DNA from: Crocinitomicaceae bacterium | GTDB taxonomy: Bacteria; Bacteroidota; Bacteroidia; Flavobacteriales_D; Crocinitomicaceae | Assembly: GCA_024643365.1 (NCBI GenBank) | Contig: JAHENC010000006.1 | Coordinates: forward strand, 62,001-126,000 | Reading direction: 5' to 3' | Length of the DNA stretch: 64,000 bases | In this document: positions 35,724 to 44,661 of the stretch, piece after piece | Position numbering within the stretch: position 1 is the stretch's first letter | Layout: every line of letters starts with the position of its first letter | Program-made: the position numbers and the translations under genes | The notes under the pieces: generated by a model | Database searches by the model: none | Seen by the model: the letters and a program-made list of their open reading frames with translations, nothing else | Told to the model about the DNA's origin: nothing

Positions 35724-36749
35724 TTACGCTTCTTCCTCTTTCCAATAAATCGATGCCAAAATCGATAAGAACAAGGCTCCAATGACGATGAGCAATGAAA
35801 TTGATGATGGAATATGAATGAAAGGCGAAAGCAACATTTTTAATCCAATAAAGGAAAGAATAAAGGCTAAACCATATTTCAGTTTCGAGAACATGTGAAT
35901 GGAATTCGCCAATAAAAAATACATCGATCTTAGTCCTAAAATAGCGAAGATATTCGATGTGTATAGAATCACTGGATCATTAGGTGCGATGGCAAATATA
36001 GCTGGAATGGAGTCAATGGCGAATACTAAATCTGTCGTTTCAATCACCACCAATACCAAGAATAACTTCGTTGCAAATCGTTTTTTATGCCAGGACATAA
36101 AGAATTTATCTCCGTAATAGTGTTTGGAAATCGGAAATACTTTACGCGCCATTCGAGCACCAAAACTTGTTGAATAATCCTCTTTATCGTCTTCATCCTC
36201 TATTGCAAATAAAGACTTTATCCCTGCATAGACTAGGAAAATACCGAATATTGTTAAAATAGCATTGGGACGGAAAAACTTACCTGCATTTTCTGCTAAA
36301 CCTCGATTTGCTTCTTGGTCTAAACTAAAATTCCAAGATCCAATACTAAATTCAGGCAAATAGGTTAAATTGATTAATCCTATTCCTGAAAAGATGAAAA
36401 TCGCTCGAAATATGATCGCACCGATAATCCCCCAAAATAACACTTTGTGTTGCAGTTTACCTTCCAATTTGAAAAAGCGAAAAACGAGGATAAACACGAA
36501 CATATTATCTACAGACAATGCCTCCTCTATCCAATAAGCGGATTGATAATCGGCAAATTTTGCAAAACCGGACTGCCAATAAACGACTAAACTAAATAAC
36601 ATAGAAACCGAAACCCAAATAAGCGTCCATTTCAATGCTTCTTTATTGGTAATGACATGGCTTCGTTTGTTGACTACTCCCAAATCAAGCAACATCATGA
36701 AGACAATGATGACAGCAAAAAGGATAATTAAAACAGGGTTATTTGTCAT
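35724..36749 (-). CDS. TerC/Alx family integral membrane protein
   Basis: A 341-residue polytopic protein with about nine helices. Family signatures are SAYWIEEALSVDNMFVFILVF, with paired acidic residues in a helix, and the later ETTDLVFAIDSIPAIFAI, both proposed to coordinate metal during export. TerC/Alx proteins are implicated in manganese or metal export at the membrane. In many bacteria a yybP-ykoY manganese riboswitch precedes such genes, but the upstream region here is short and shows no such structure. It is transcribed from a TACTTTTG box 25 bases upstream. The stop abuts the edd stop. Confidence 0.92.
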   Translation of the reverse strand: MTNNPVLIILFAVIIVFMMLLDLGVVNKRSHVITNKEALKWTLIWVSVSMLFSLVVYWQSGFAKFADYQSAYWIEEALSVDNMFVFILVFRFFKLEGKLQHKVLFWGIIGAIIFRAIFIFSGIGLINLTYLPEFSIGSWNFSLDQEANRGLAENAGKFFRPNAILTIFGIFLVYAGIKSLFAIEDEDDKEDYSTSFGARMARKVFPISKHYYGDKFFMSWHKKRFATKLFLVLVVIETTDLVFAIDSIPAIFAIAPNDPVILYTSNIFAILGLRSMYFLLANSIHMFSKLKYGLAFILSFIGLKMLLSPFIHIPSSISLLIVIGALFLSILASIYWKEEEA

Positions 36750-36774
36750 TTAGTGGCGTTTTTTTTAGCGTAAA

Positions 36775-36782
36775 CAAAAGTA
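36775..36782 (-). promoter_or_regulatory. -7 promoter box (TACTTTTG) of the TerC-type gene
   Basis: Matches TAnnTTTG on the minus strand, 25 bases before the ATG at 36749 and downstream of the terminator at 36848-36877. The gene is therefore probably its own transcription unit. No -33 TTG. Confidence 0.5.
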
Positions 36783-36847
36783 ACAAAATGAAACGAGACC
36801 TTAAAGATGAAAGTTGTAATCCGTTCATTAATTTCCATTTCATAAAC

Positions 36848-36877
36848 ATAAAAAAAAGCCACATTTACATGTGGCTT
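36848..36877 (-). terminator. Intrinsic terminator after the S8 peptidase gene
   Basis: On the minus strand a perfect 9-bp stem AAGCCACAT/ATGTGGCTT closes a GTAA loop and runs straight into eight or nine Ts. It lies about 20 bases after the S8 peptidase stop and separates that gene from the TerC-type gene. Confidence 0.88.
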
Positions 36878-36898
36878 CTCATTTTTACAAGGGGTGTT

Positions 36899-38488
36899 TT
36901 ATTTTTTATTCAGCATGAATTCAACCGCTTCCGCTGCATTCACGAATCCACCAGTAATACAAGTTTCTGTCATCTCACCAGATTTTTTGGCACTTGGGAT
37001 CTGAACAGTTTTTTTGTACTTAACCGACGTATTCATTAACAACTCGCGAACTTGAGCCGCTGTCAATTCAGGGAAATACCCACGAATTAATGCCGCTACT
37101 CCAGCTGTTGCTGGACAAGCCATCGATGTTCCAGATGCGTCTTCGTATTTAGCGTCAGGCACTGTTGAATAAATATCCACACCTGGAGCGAAGAAATCGA
37201 CTGATTTTGCTCCGTAATTAGAGAAATCAGCTAAAATCGTTTTTCCTTTTTTGGATGAACTACTTGCTCCTACATCAATCCAGTTACTCGCCCATTTTCC
37301 ATCGTTTAAAATACGTGTTGGGTATGAATCTTCCACATCTTTGTTTTTCGCATCGTTTCCAGCAGCGTGAACTAAAAGAACATCTTTGCTTTCCGCATAT
37401 CGAATAGCTGCATCCACCAATTCCTTGTTTGGCGTATAATATTTCCCGAAGGACATATTAATTACTGTTGCGCCATTATCCACTGCATAGTATATTGCAT
37501 TCGCAACATCTTTATCGCGTTCGTCTCCATTTGGAACAGCTCGAACCACCATGATGCGTGCACAATTTGCAATTCCATCGATTCCGATTCCATTTCCGCG
37601 AGTAGCAGCAATGATTCCAGAAACGTGAGTTCCATGCATAGCGTCTGGACCTTCGTAACGATTACAACCGTAATATTTCTCTGTTAAATCATTTGGATGA
37701 TCTCCAACAACGATGGCACGAATACTATCTGCATTCACGGTAGACATTTTAATGCTTCCTTCCACTGATTCCATCGCATGGTGAATTTCAGATTCTAAGG
37801 TTGTTGCAGGCATCGCAATTAAAATCGCTTTCAATCGGTTTTGAATACGTTTTTCTTGTTCAGAAATGGGAGTGTAATCCCCGCTGGTTTTTTTTGAAAA
37901 TTCACCATTTGATGCTTTTTTTACATTTTGAACATAGGAATCAAATGCTTTCATTGAAGCTAATTGCTGCTGAGAATTTTTCAAATCATCATCGTAACTT
38001 TTTTTCAGTTTCAAGAAGGCTTCGTAACGTGTTTTATCCGACGCAGAGAAGGAAGACTCAGCTTTTCCGTTGAAATATGCTGCTTCATTGTGATACATGC
38101 GCGATAATTCAGATGCTTCGTTATTGATGTCCTGCGTTGCTCCACCTAAAAACGACCAACCATGAACATCATCCACGTATCCATTTTTATCGTCATCAAT
38201 TCCATTTCCAGGGATTTCATCCTCATTTACCCAAATTACATCTTTTAAATCCGGATGATCTGTTTCTACTCCACTATCGATAACCGCAACGATTACTTGT
38301 TTTGGTTTTTTACCAGCTGCATTTAATAACTCATAAGCGCGCTCTGCTCCTACTCCATAAATTCCTTTATCACTTGGATCGTTCAAATACCAATTCAACG
38401 GTGCTTTGTTTGGCGCCTCCTCTTTTTTCTGTGCGAAACTTGTGAAGACAAGTGAACAACACAAACCAATCAATATGTTTTTAGCCAT
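36899..38488 (-). CDS. Secreted S8 family (subtilase) peptidase with large Asp-His insertion
   Basis: A 529-residue exported serine protease. After a signal peptide (ILIGLCCSLVFTSFAQ), the triad is D71 (AVIDSGVETDHPDL), H285 (MHGTHVSGI) and S455 (SGTSMACPATAGVAAL), with the oxyanion N378 (HAAGND). Between D71 and H285 lie 214 residues, far more than the ~30 of subtilisin. This insertion begins with an Asp-rich motif GIDDDKNGYVDDVHGW and then a helical, charged stretch. There is no T9SS C-terminal domain, so a periplasmic location is likely. A paralogue lies at 49347-50732. The gene stands alone with its own terminator. Confidence 0.93.
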   Translation of the reverse strand: MAKNILIGLCCSLVFTSFAQKKEEAPNKAPLNWYLNDPSDKGIYGVGAERAYELLNAAGKKPKQVIVAVIDSGVETDHPDLKDVIWVNEDEIPGNGIDDDKNGYVDDVHGWSFLGGATQDINNEASELSRMYHNEAAYFNGKAESSFSASDKTRYEAFLKLKKSYDDDLKNSQQQLASMKAFDSYVQNVKKASNGEFSKKTSGDYTPISEQEKRIQNRLKAILIAMPATTLESEIHHAMESVEGSIKMSTVNADSIRAIVVGDHPNDLTEKYYGCNRYEGPDAMHGTHVSGIIAATRGNGIGIDGIANCARIMVVRAVPNGDERDKDVANAIYYAVDNGATVINMSFGKYYTPNKELVDAAIRYAESKDVLLVHAAGNDAKNKDVEDSYPTRILNDGKWASNWIDVGASSSSKKGKTILADFSNYGAKSVDFFAPGVDIYSTVPDAKYEDASGTSMACPATAGVAALIRGYFPELTAAQVRELLMNTSVKYKKTVQIPSAKKSGEMTETCITGGFVNAAEAVEFMLNKK

Positions 38489-38621
38489 TTCTATTTTTTA
38501 AAGTTCACGAAAATAAGGAATTATTTTTTTCTGACGTATTCATAGTTGAAATGTTACCTGATTGTTGAGAAGTTGTTTAGAACAGATCAAAAGTGTCGCA
38601 CTCTAATTGAAGACAATCCCT

Positions 38622-38629
38622 TATTTTTG
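38622..38629 (+). promoter_or_regulatory. -7 promoter box (TATTTTTG) of trxB
   Basis: Matches TAnnTTTG, 21 bases before the trxB ATG. No -33 TTG at the expected 17-23 base spacing; a TTG at 38607-38609 is only 12 bases away. Confidence 0.5.
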
Positions 38630-38650
38630 CTCTGTTAAAAAACAAATGAT

Positions 38651-39601
38651 ATGAGTACAGTAGAACACCTTGAATGCTTGATTATTGGTTCTGGTCCAGC
38701 TGGATATACAGCAGCTATTTACGCAGCAAGAGCTGACATGAAACCGGTTATGTATCAAGGTTTACAGCCAGGAGGTCAATTAACTACAACAAACGAAGTA
38801 GAGAATTTCCCAGGATATCCACAAGGAGTCACTGGTCCTGAAATGATGATGCAATTAGAAGAACAAGCGAAACGTTTTAATACAGACATTCGTTCTGGAT
38901 TTATCACGAAAGTAGATTTTAGTGGTTCCGTTCACAAATGTTGGACAGAAAATGGAACAGAGATTCATGCTGAAACGGTGATTATTTCTACAGGTGCATC
39001 TGCCAAATACCTTGGTTTAGAAAGTGAGCAAAAATACTTGAAATTAGGTGGTGGTGTTTCCGCATGCGCAGTATGTGATGGATTCTTTTACCGCAACCAA
39101 GAAACGATCATTGTTGGAGCAGGTGATTCTGCATGTGAAGAAGCTCATTACCTATCAAAATTGTGTACGAAGGTTACGATGTTGGTTCGCCGTGATGAAT
39201 TCAGAGCATCCAAAATCATGGCGGAACGTGTTATGAAAACTCCGAACATCGAAATTTTGTTCAATACAGAAACGTTGGAGGTTTTAGGCGATGGTCAATT
39301 AGTCACTGGAGCACGTGTTCAAAATATTCAAACGAAAGAAGAGCGCACAATTCCTGCAACAGGATTCTTTGTTGCGATCGGACACCAACCAAATACAGAA
39401 ATTTTCAAAGATTTCATCAACTTAGATGAAACGGGATACATCAAATACGAACAACCAGGAAGTTCAAAAACAAACGTACCTGGTGTATTTGTTGCTGGAG
39501 ATGCAGCTGATAGAACCTATCGTCAAGCGATTACCGCTGCAGGAACAGGTTGCATGGCCGCTTTGGACGCCGAGCGTTATTTAGCTGCTAAACATTCTTA
39601 G
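38651..39601 (+). CDS. trxB: Thioredoxin-disulfide reductase
   Basis: A 316-residue FAD/NADPH flavoenzyme that reduces thioredoxin. The FAD-binding motif IIGSGPAGYTAAIYAARA is at the start, the redox pair C139-A-V-C142 lies in the ACAVCDGFF motif, the NADPH site is VGAGDSACEEAHYL, and the second FAD motif is GVFVAGDAADRTYRQAITAAGTG. All functional sites are present and the length is normal. The gene is a single unit with a terminator right after it. Confidence 0.98.
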   Translation: MSTVEHLECLIIGSGPAGYTAAIYAARADMKPVMYQGLQPGGQLTTTNEVENFPGYPQGVTGPEMMMQLEEQAKRFNTDIRSGFITKVDFSGSVHKCWTENGTEIHAETVIISTGASAKYLGLESEQKYLKLGGGVSACAVCDGFFYRNQETIIVGAGDSACEEAHYLSKLCTKVTMLVRRDEFRASKIMAERVMKTPNIEILFNTETLEVLGDGQLVTGARVQNIQTKEERTIPATGFFVAIGHQPNTEIFKDFINLDETGYIKYEQPGSSKTNVPGVFVAGDAADRTYRQAITAAGTGCMAALDAERYLAAKHS

Positions 39602-39620
39602 AAAAAGCGAATTAATTTTT

Positions 39621-39650
39621 AAACCGAGTTCAAAAGACTCGGTTTTTTTT
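39621..39650 (+). terminator. Intrinsic terminator after trxB
   Basis: A 9-bp stem AAACCGAGT/ACTCGGTTT with a 7-base loop is followed by five further Ts. It is 20 bases past the trxB stop, just before the convergent GNAT gene's stop at 39654. Confidence 0.88.
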
Positions 39651-39653
39651 GTT

Positions 39654-40091
39654 CTATCGAATAGCATCCTCGTCCAATAATTTCACAAAGTGAAATCCTT
39701 TTGGAACATATCCCTCATTGTAGAAAAACTTATGTGCTTTAAAGTTGCTTGTATACGAATCCAAGGAAAGCATCTTGCACTGTTGTTCGACAGCCTTTCT
39801 CTCTAGAAAATCGAACATCAACTTGCCTACACCTTGACTTCGGTGAGAGGCACGAACGACGATATTATCTAGTTCCAAATACTTACCGATCCAAAGTTTG
39901 TTTCCAATCCAAAAACCACAGATCGCTACACATTCATCCTCTTCAAAAGCAGCTACTTGTCCATAACGACAAGGAAGCATTTCATCTAACTCACGGGAAT
40001 ACTCTTCTGCCGTCAAACTTGGATAAAGCTCATTTAATACCTGAAGGTATTTCAACATTTCCGCTTTGTCCACCAATTCTCTTACTAACAT
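39654..40091 (-). CDS. GNAT family N-acetyltransferase
   Basis: A 145-residue acyltransferase. The acetyl-CoA-binding motif is VVRASHRSQGVGKLMFDFLE (R/Q-x-x-G-x-G/A pattern), followed by AVEQQCKMLSLDSYTSNFKAHKFFYNEGYVPKGFHF, the usual last strands with the Y. It could acetylate a small molecule or a protein; the substrate is unknown. It follows the S9 peptidase gene after 4 bases on the same strand, so co-transcription is likely. Confidence 0.87.
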   Translation of the reverse strand: MLVRELVDKAEMLKYLQVLNELYPSLTAEEYSRELDEMLPCRYGQVAAFEEDECVAICGFWIGNKLWIGKYLELDNIVVRASHRSQGVGKLMFDFLERKAVEQQCKMLSLDSYTSNFKAHKFFYNEGYVPKGFHFVKLLDEDAIR

Positions 40092-40095
40092 GTGC

Positions 40096-42447
40096 TTATT
40101 TTAAGTTCTTTTCCATTAATTCTAAAATCCGTCGGTATTCATCATACCACGAATAAGATTCTTTGAATCCATGAGATTCTATTGGATAAACGGCTAAATC
40201 CCAATCCTTTTTCCCAAGTTCAATAAAACGTTGACTTAAGCGTACGACATCTTGAAATTGCACGTTATCATCTACCATTCCGTGTAACATCACCAAAGGA
40301 TCCTGTAAATTTTGAGCAAAATAAATAGGCGAACTTTTACGGTACGCTTCTGGGTCTGTTTCAGGGCTGTTTAAAATATTACTGGTGTACTCATGATTGT
40401 AATGTACCCAATCTGTAACCGAGCGCAATGCTGCGCCACACGCAAACTCATTTGGCTTCGTTAATAACCCCATCAAGGTGATGAAGCCACCGTACGAACC
40501 TCCGTACATTCCTACTCTTCTTGAGTCAATTCCATAGTTTTTGACAACATATGCTTTTGCGTCGACAAAATCCTCCAGATCTCTTCCTCCCATGTGACGA
40601 TAAATAGCTGTTCGATAATCACGACCATATCCTTCACTTGCTCGGTAATCTAAATCGATTACCGTATATCCTTTTTCACGCAACAAATGATGAAACATAT
40701 ACTCACGGTAATAATTACTCCAATAGTGATGTGCATTCTGTAGGTAACCTGCACCATGAACAAAGAATATAGCCGCGCCATTTTTCGTTTCTTTCGATGG
40801 CTCATAAATACGGGCAAAGATTGACACGCCATCTGATGCCGGAATGGAAATCACTTGTGGATCAATCCATGAATACGCGTCAAATGCTTTGGTTGTCGAA
40901 TGTGTGATTTGATTCAAATTGGATTTATTGGAGTTATTCTGTCCAGTATACAATTCCCACGGTTTATTCGCGAAGGACTTTCTCACCACAAAGTTCTTTT
41001 CATCTGGAGATAGTAAGACTTCATTATATCCAACTTGTAAATTTGTGTATGGTGTAAAACTTAAATTCTCAAGGCTCAATTTACCAAAAGCATGGTGTCC
41101 TGTTTTTCCAATTTCACATGGATTATATTCTAGGTAAAGGTTTTTGCGATCCTTCGACATCCGAACTTCGTACACCTCTGTTTTTGACACTGGCCATAAG
41201 CAGGTCTTTTTTCCTTTAGATAATTCATATTGATACAAGGAAGAATAACCTGTTTCTTCTGATTGAAAATAAAACGATTCTCCATCCACTATCCAATCCA
41301 TATTTCCATCCGCTTCGTTCCAGGATGAAATACCAGGTCCACCAATCCAAGCTTCATCATGTTGATGTTCGATTTCTTTGACACTTGCCGTAGCCATATT
41401 GATCAATACAACCCATCTGTCTTTATTATCCGAACTACGAACATCACAAAGTGCCAAAGGCTTATTTTGAGAAAATTTTACGGCATGAATAAACAGCGGA
41501 CGGTCTTGTTGGTAGTGTGAAACAGTATCCTTTTCTCTTAAATAAGCGGGTTTGAGACGGATATCTGTCAACATAGAGAAATCTAATTGAATTAAGGTAT
41601 CTGTCGTCATTTGATACAAAAGCATTTTCTGATTTGGCTCGTTTACACTGACTTTATCGCGTGCCAATTGATGCTTGGTAAATCCATCGCTTGTAACAAA
41701 CTGCTCCACACTTGTTGGCTTAGATTCTACCTCTTCTGTTAAACGCAAAACTGCATAATTCACAGATGGATCAACTTGAATATCACTCCAATTAGCCGCA
41801 CCTACAAATTGTTCCTTTGGAAGTTGAAATCGTGTCGTTATAGCTCGTTTTTTATAATAATCTGATCGATCATTTTTATCCTGAATAAACTCAAACAACT
41901 CGATTTGTTGTTTTTCCAAAAAACTACTGTCCTTTCGCGTCTGTTTTTTGTCCCCCGATTTAAAATTTGTTAATTGTCTGATGGAACCTGATTGGATATT
42001 CAGGGAAAAAGCTTGATCCCCTTGCTGAAAAAGTACAATCGTTGGACTCTTGGAACGTTTAACATTGAATACTGCATTGGTTGTTTGTAAGTGAGTTTGA
42101 CGAGAGCCATTTACTTTATCCACACTCCATAAAACTCCTTCATCACTCATGAATTGACGTTGAAAATCACGTTGTGAAGCATCAAAAAACACTACGGAAG
42201 ATGCCAAGGAATCACTTAATTCCACGTACTTCTGATCCTTTAAAGAATATTGATAAAGACTAGATCCAATCTTATTTTCAGGATTCCAATAAAAATATAT
42301 GGATTGTCCGTCAATTGACCAAGCATAGGATTCCGGTGAATTCCCAACAAAGTCAGAACCGGACATAATTTGTTTTAAATCCAATTGTGCATACACGTTT
42401 ATTGTAGATGTGCAAAGACTAATCAATCCAAAGAGTAAATTTTTCAT
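40096..42447 (-). CDS. Secreted S9 family (prolyl oligopeptidase/DPP-like) peptidase
   Basis: A 783-residue exported peptidase. A signal peptide precedes a beta-propeller-like N-terminal half (WSIDGQSIYFYWNP, WIVDGESFYFQSEETGYSS) and a C-terminal alpha/beta-hydrolase domain. The triad is S651 (YGGSYGGF), D726 (HGMVDDNV) and H759 (ESHGF). Family members remove dipeptides or cleave after proline from peptides in the periplasm, which suits growth on protein. The gene heads a two-gene unit with the GNAT gene and is divergent from the FkbM gene. Confidence 0.93.
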   Translation of the reverse strand: MKNLLFGLISLCTSTINVYAQLDLKQIMSGSDFVGNSPESYAWSIDGQSIYFYWNPENKIGSSLYQYSLKDQKYVELSDSLASSVVFFDASQRDFQRQFMSDEGVLWSVDKVNGSRQTHLQTTNAVFNVKRSKSPTIVLFQQGDQAFSLNIQSGSIRQLTNFKSGDKKQTRKDSSFLEKQQIELFEFIQDKNDRSDYYKKRAITTRFQLPKEQFVGAANWSDIQVDPSVNYAVLRLTEEVESKPTSVEQFVTSDGFTKHQLARDKVSVNEPNQKMLLYQMTTDTLIQLDFSMLTDIRLKPAYLREKDTVSHYQQDRPLFIHAVKFSQNKPLALCDVRSSDNKDRWVVLINMATASVKEIEHQHDEAWIGGPGISSWNEADGNMDWIVDGESFYFQSEETGYSSLYQYELSKGKKTCLWPVSKTEVYEVRMSKDRKNLYLEYNPCEIGKTGHHAFGKLSLENLSFTPYTNLQVGYNEVLLSPDEKNFVVRKSFANKPWELYTGQNNSNKSNLNQITHSTTKAFDAYSWIDPQVISIPASDGVSIFARIYEPSKETKNGAAIFFVHGAGYLQNAHHYWSNYYREYMFHHLLREKGYTVIDLDYRASEGYGRDYRTAIYRHMGGRDLEDFVDAKAYVVKNYGIDSRRVGMYGGSYGGFITLMGLLTKPNEFACGAALRSVTDWVHYNHEYTSNILNSPETDPEAYRKSSPIYFAQNLQDPLVMLHGMVDDNVQFQDVVRLSQRFIELGKKDWDLAVYPIESHGFKESYSWYDEYRRILELMEKNLK

Positions 42448-42518
42448 GCCTTAAAATTACAATTCTCTGCTCAATACATGCATTTTTGAACGAAAAACAA
42501 GGAAGTCCAAATGGAAAA

Positions 42519-43301
42519 ATGTACCTTCGTTATTCAAACGAAGAGCAATTGAAAAGACTTTTATATTTCTTGCTGAGTGAGCGTCAATACCTGATGACTT
42601 TACATCGAAGTTTTTACTTCATGTATCGATTGGGATTATTGAAAAACAAACAATCCTTTAAGTTCCATTACTTTATTCAGCGCATTATACAAGCAGATTA
42701 TGTGGTGATTGATATTGGAGCAAACCTTGGTTATTTTGCAAAAACGTTTTCTCGCTTAGTTCCAAATGGAAAATTAATTGCCATTGAACCATTGCCGCAA
42801 TTTCACGCTGTGCTTGATTACTTTATTGGAAGTAAAGAGAACGTTGAATTGCACAACGTTGCACTGGGCAAAACATCCGGATCCATCACAATGGTATTAC
42901 CAAAAACGAATGGGATGATGCGCACTGGACTTCCACATGTAATGCGAAATGAACAAGAAGGCGAGCATCAAACTACCCAACAAGTTCAAATGGTGAATAC
43001 CTCCGCATTTTTTAGCACGTTCGAGCGTATTGATTACATCAAATGCGACATTGAAGGACATGAATGGGAAGTTTTTAGTCAATTAGGCGCTGTATTAACT
43101 GAAAAGCGTCCAATTGTTCAGATAGAAATTGACAGTAAAAACACCGATTTATTATTGAACTTTTTCACTGAATTAAATTTTATTCAACACGGAATTGTCA
43201 ATGGAAAATGTGTTGCTGAAAATGGAAAACAATCCGAGCAAGGTGACTATTTATTCATTCCAGCCGAAAAAATCAATTTAGTCGATAAATGGAACGCTTA
43301 A
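42519..43301 (+). CDS. FkbM family methyltransferase
   Basis: A 260-residue SAM-dependent methyltransferase. The SAM site is VVIDIGANLGYFAKTFSRL, then LIAIEPLPQF and the C-terminal YIKCDIEGHEWEVF with the conserved D-I-E-G-H-E of the FkbM family. Such enzymes methylate sugars, glycans or secondary metabolites; the target is unknown. An in-frame TTG at 42486 would add eleven residues; ATG 42519 leaves a normal divergent intergenic space and is preferred. It overlaps the next gene by 13 nt. Confidence 0.88.
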   Translation: MYLRYSNEEQLKRLLYFLLSERQYLMTLHRSFYFMYRLGLLKNKQSFKFHYFIQRIIQADYVVIDIGANLGYFAKTFSRLVPNGKLIAIEPLPQFHAVLDYFIGSKENVELHNVALGKTSGSITMVLPKTNGMMRTGLPHVMRNEQEGEHQTTQQVQMVNTSAFFSTFERIDYIKCDIEGHEWEVFSQLGAVLTEKRPIVQIEIDSKNTDLLLNFFTELNFIQHGIVNGKCVAENGKQSEQGDYLFIPAEKINLVDKWNA

Positions 43302-43918
43302 AATTAGTTCTGCTTTTCGTTATCCTTGGAATGTTCTACAGCTGTGACAAAGGAGCAGGTGAATTTATTATCAATGGTTCAGTTACGGATGCGACATTTC
43401 AAACTGCCCATACTGGAGCAGAAATAAGCTTGTATAAAATTCCATTGGCATCCAGTAATGAACAATTCGTTTCAAGTTCAATCATTGGAGCCGATGGTAA
43501 ATTTCAATTTACCGTTCCACGAGAACGATTAGAAAAATACATCATTCGCGTGAATAAGAATCTATATTTCCCTATAGAGAAAACGATCTATTTTTCCGAA
43601 TTAAAACTAAAGGAAGAAAACACCTATTCTTTATCGACTTGGGCTCAATCTTGGGTTGCATTAAACTTCGTTAACCAGAATCCACAATCGATGGATCATT
43701 TTCAATACATCAAGCAAGCGGGATATGCTTCTTGCGCGGAGTGTTGTCCGAGTACAGAACAAAATTTTTACGGAGCATTGGACACGACTATTTATTGCAT
43801 AAACAAAGGAAACACGCTGTATTCTCTACTCTATTGGGTATTAAATACACCAAATCAAGGTTATTTAGAAGCAAATACAACAGCGTTTGATACTACGCAC
43901 ATTTTCTTGAATTATTAA
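43289..43918 (+). CDS. Unknown lipoprotein
   Basis: A 209-residue protein I do not recognise. A hydrophobic start and MFYSC form a lipobox, so it is predicted to be a lipoprotein anchored after cleavage. The first ~85 residues after it look like a beta-sandwich (FIINGSVTDATFQTAHTGAEI then GKFQFTVPRERLEKYIIRV), as in carboxypeptidase-regulatory-like folds. The C-terminal half has a cysteine-rich segment (SCAECCPS) and one more Cys. It overlaps the FkbM gene by 13 nt and the convergent VanX-like gene by 4 nt. No function is proposed. Confidence 0.75.
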   Translation: MERLKLVLLFVILGMFYSCDKGAGEFIINGSVTDATFQTAHTGAEISLYKIPLASSNEQFVSSSIIGADGKFQFTVPRERLEKYIIRVNKNLYFPIEKTIYFSELKLKEENTYSLSTWAQSWVALNFVNQNPQSMDHFQYIKQAGYASCAECCPSTEQNFYGALDTTIYCINKGNTLYSLLYWVLNTPNQGYLEANTTAFDTTHIFLNY

Positions 43919-44661
43919 GGTTCTTCGAAGAGCACTTTATATTTCAGCAGTCCTTCTGAACGTGAGCAAGCATTGAAATGCCACCATTCTGTTTGTAGTT
44001 GACGAAATCCTTGAGACTTCATCACTTTGCGCAACAAATCGCGATTTTCAATATGAACGGCCGTTAACTTTCCCTCAGCTACAAATTGTTTTTCCATCGA
44101 TGGATAGGCAATTTGACGAATATCATCATATCCAGCACCCATATCAAGAGGAACACCGTTTTGATCTATAATGGTTAAATCAACGGCTGCGCCCATATTA
44201 TGTAAACTTCGGTTTTTTGGATTAGAGACAAATTTCCCTCGTTCGACAGGAGGCAATGAATCGAGGGCATCCCACATTTTTTGTTGCACACTCACAGGTC
44301 GAAGCGCATCATATATCACCAAATGAAAGCTAGGCTTTAACTGGGATAAATATGTTTGAACTTTTGACAGTCGTTCTGCTACATCTTTTTGCAAATATGC
44401 TTTTTTCAAGCGATCGTACAAAATGACTCCCATGAAATTATCTTTTGTGGCATATTTCAACTCCACAAAAATGTCTTTATTCAACGATTGTACATCTACA
44501 AGATTAAACTGGGATACAAGTGCAGTATCCTTCAATTTCTCAAATGAAGCCTTTACACTTGTAGCCTTGAGCACTTTTGGAACTGTCTTTTTGGGAGGTA
44601 CCGAATCTGTGCATGAAAAAAGTAATCCGATTAAAACGTGACCAAGAATGATCGTTCTCAT
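43915..44661 (-). CDS. M15 family D-alanyl-D-alanine dipeptidase (VanX/DdpX-like), lipoprotein
   Basis: A 248-residue exported peptidase. HVLIGLLFSC is a lipobox, so it is likely an anchored lipoprotein. The catalytic domain has the zinc motif SLHNMGAAVD (H and D ligands) and EWWHF (final His), plus YDALRP, the full M15D signature. These enzymes cut D-Ala-D-Ala and related dipeptides, usually for cell-wall recycling or nutrition. It is coupled to dapA by ATGA, so peptidoglycan metabolism is the likely context. There is no vanA- or vanH-type gene, so vancomycin resistance is not implied. Confidence 0.9.
   Translation of the reverse strand: MRTIILGHVLIGLLFSCTDSVPPKKTVPKVLKATSVKASFEKLKDTALVSQFNLVDVQSLNKDIFVELKYATKDNFMGVILYDRLKKAYLQKDVAERLSKVQTYLSQLKPSFHLVIYDALRPVSVQQKMWDALDSLPPVERGKFVSNPKNRSLHNMGAAVDLTIIDQNGVPLDMGAGYDDIRQIAYPSMEKQFVAEGKLTAVHIENRDLLRKVMKSQGFRQLQTEWWHFNACSRSEGLLKYKVLFEEP

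Noticed and set aside
36750-36847. yybP-ykoY manganese riboswitch upstream of the TerC-type gene
   Set aside because: The leader between the promoter box and the ATG is about 25 bases, far too short, and no such fold is visible.
5432-39236. Long opposite-strand and out-of-frame ORFs inside real genes (for example 5432-5794 minus, 16611-17060 plus, 34835-35215 minus and 39048-39236 plus)
   Set aside because: They lie inside well-supported genes, have no family signature, and show the biased composition expected of shadow frames.
39749-40156. A 135-residue plus-strand ORF across the GNAT gene and the end of the S9 gene
   Set aside because: It is antisense to two clear genes, spans their junction and shows no recognisable motif.
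43915-44661. Vancomycin-resistance cluster
   Set aside because: Only the VanX-like dipeptidase is present; no VanA/VanB ligase, VanH or VanRS-like gene is near, and such dipeptidases are common outside resistance.
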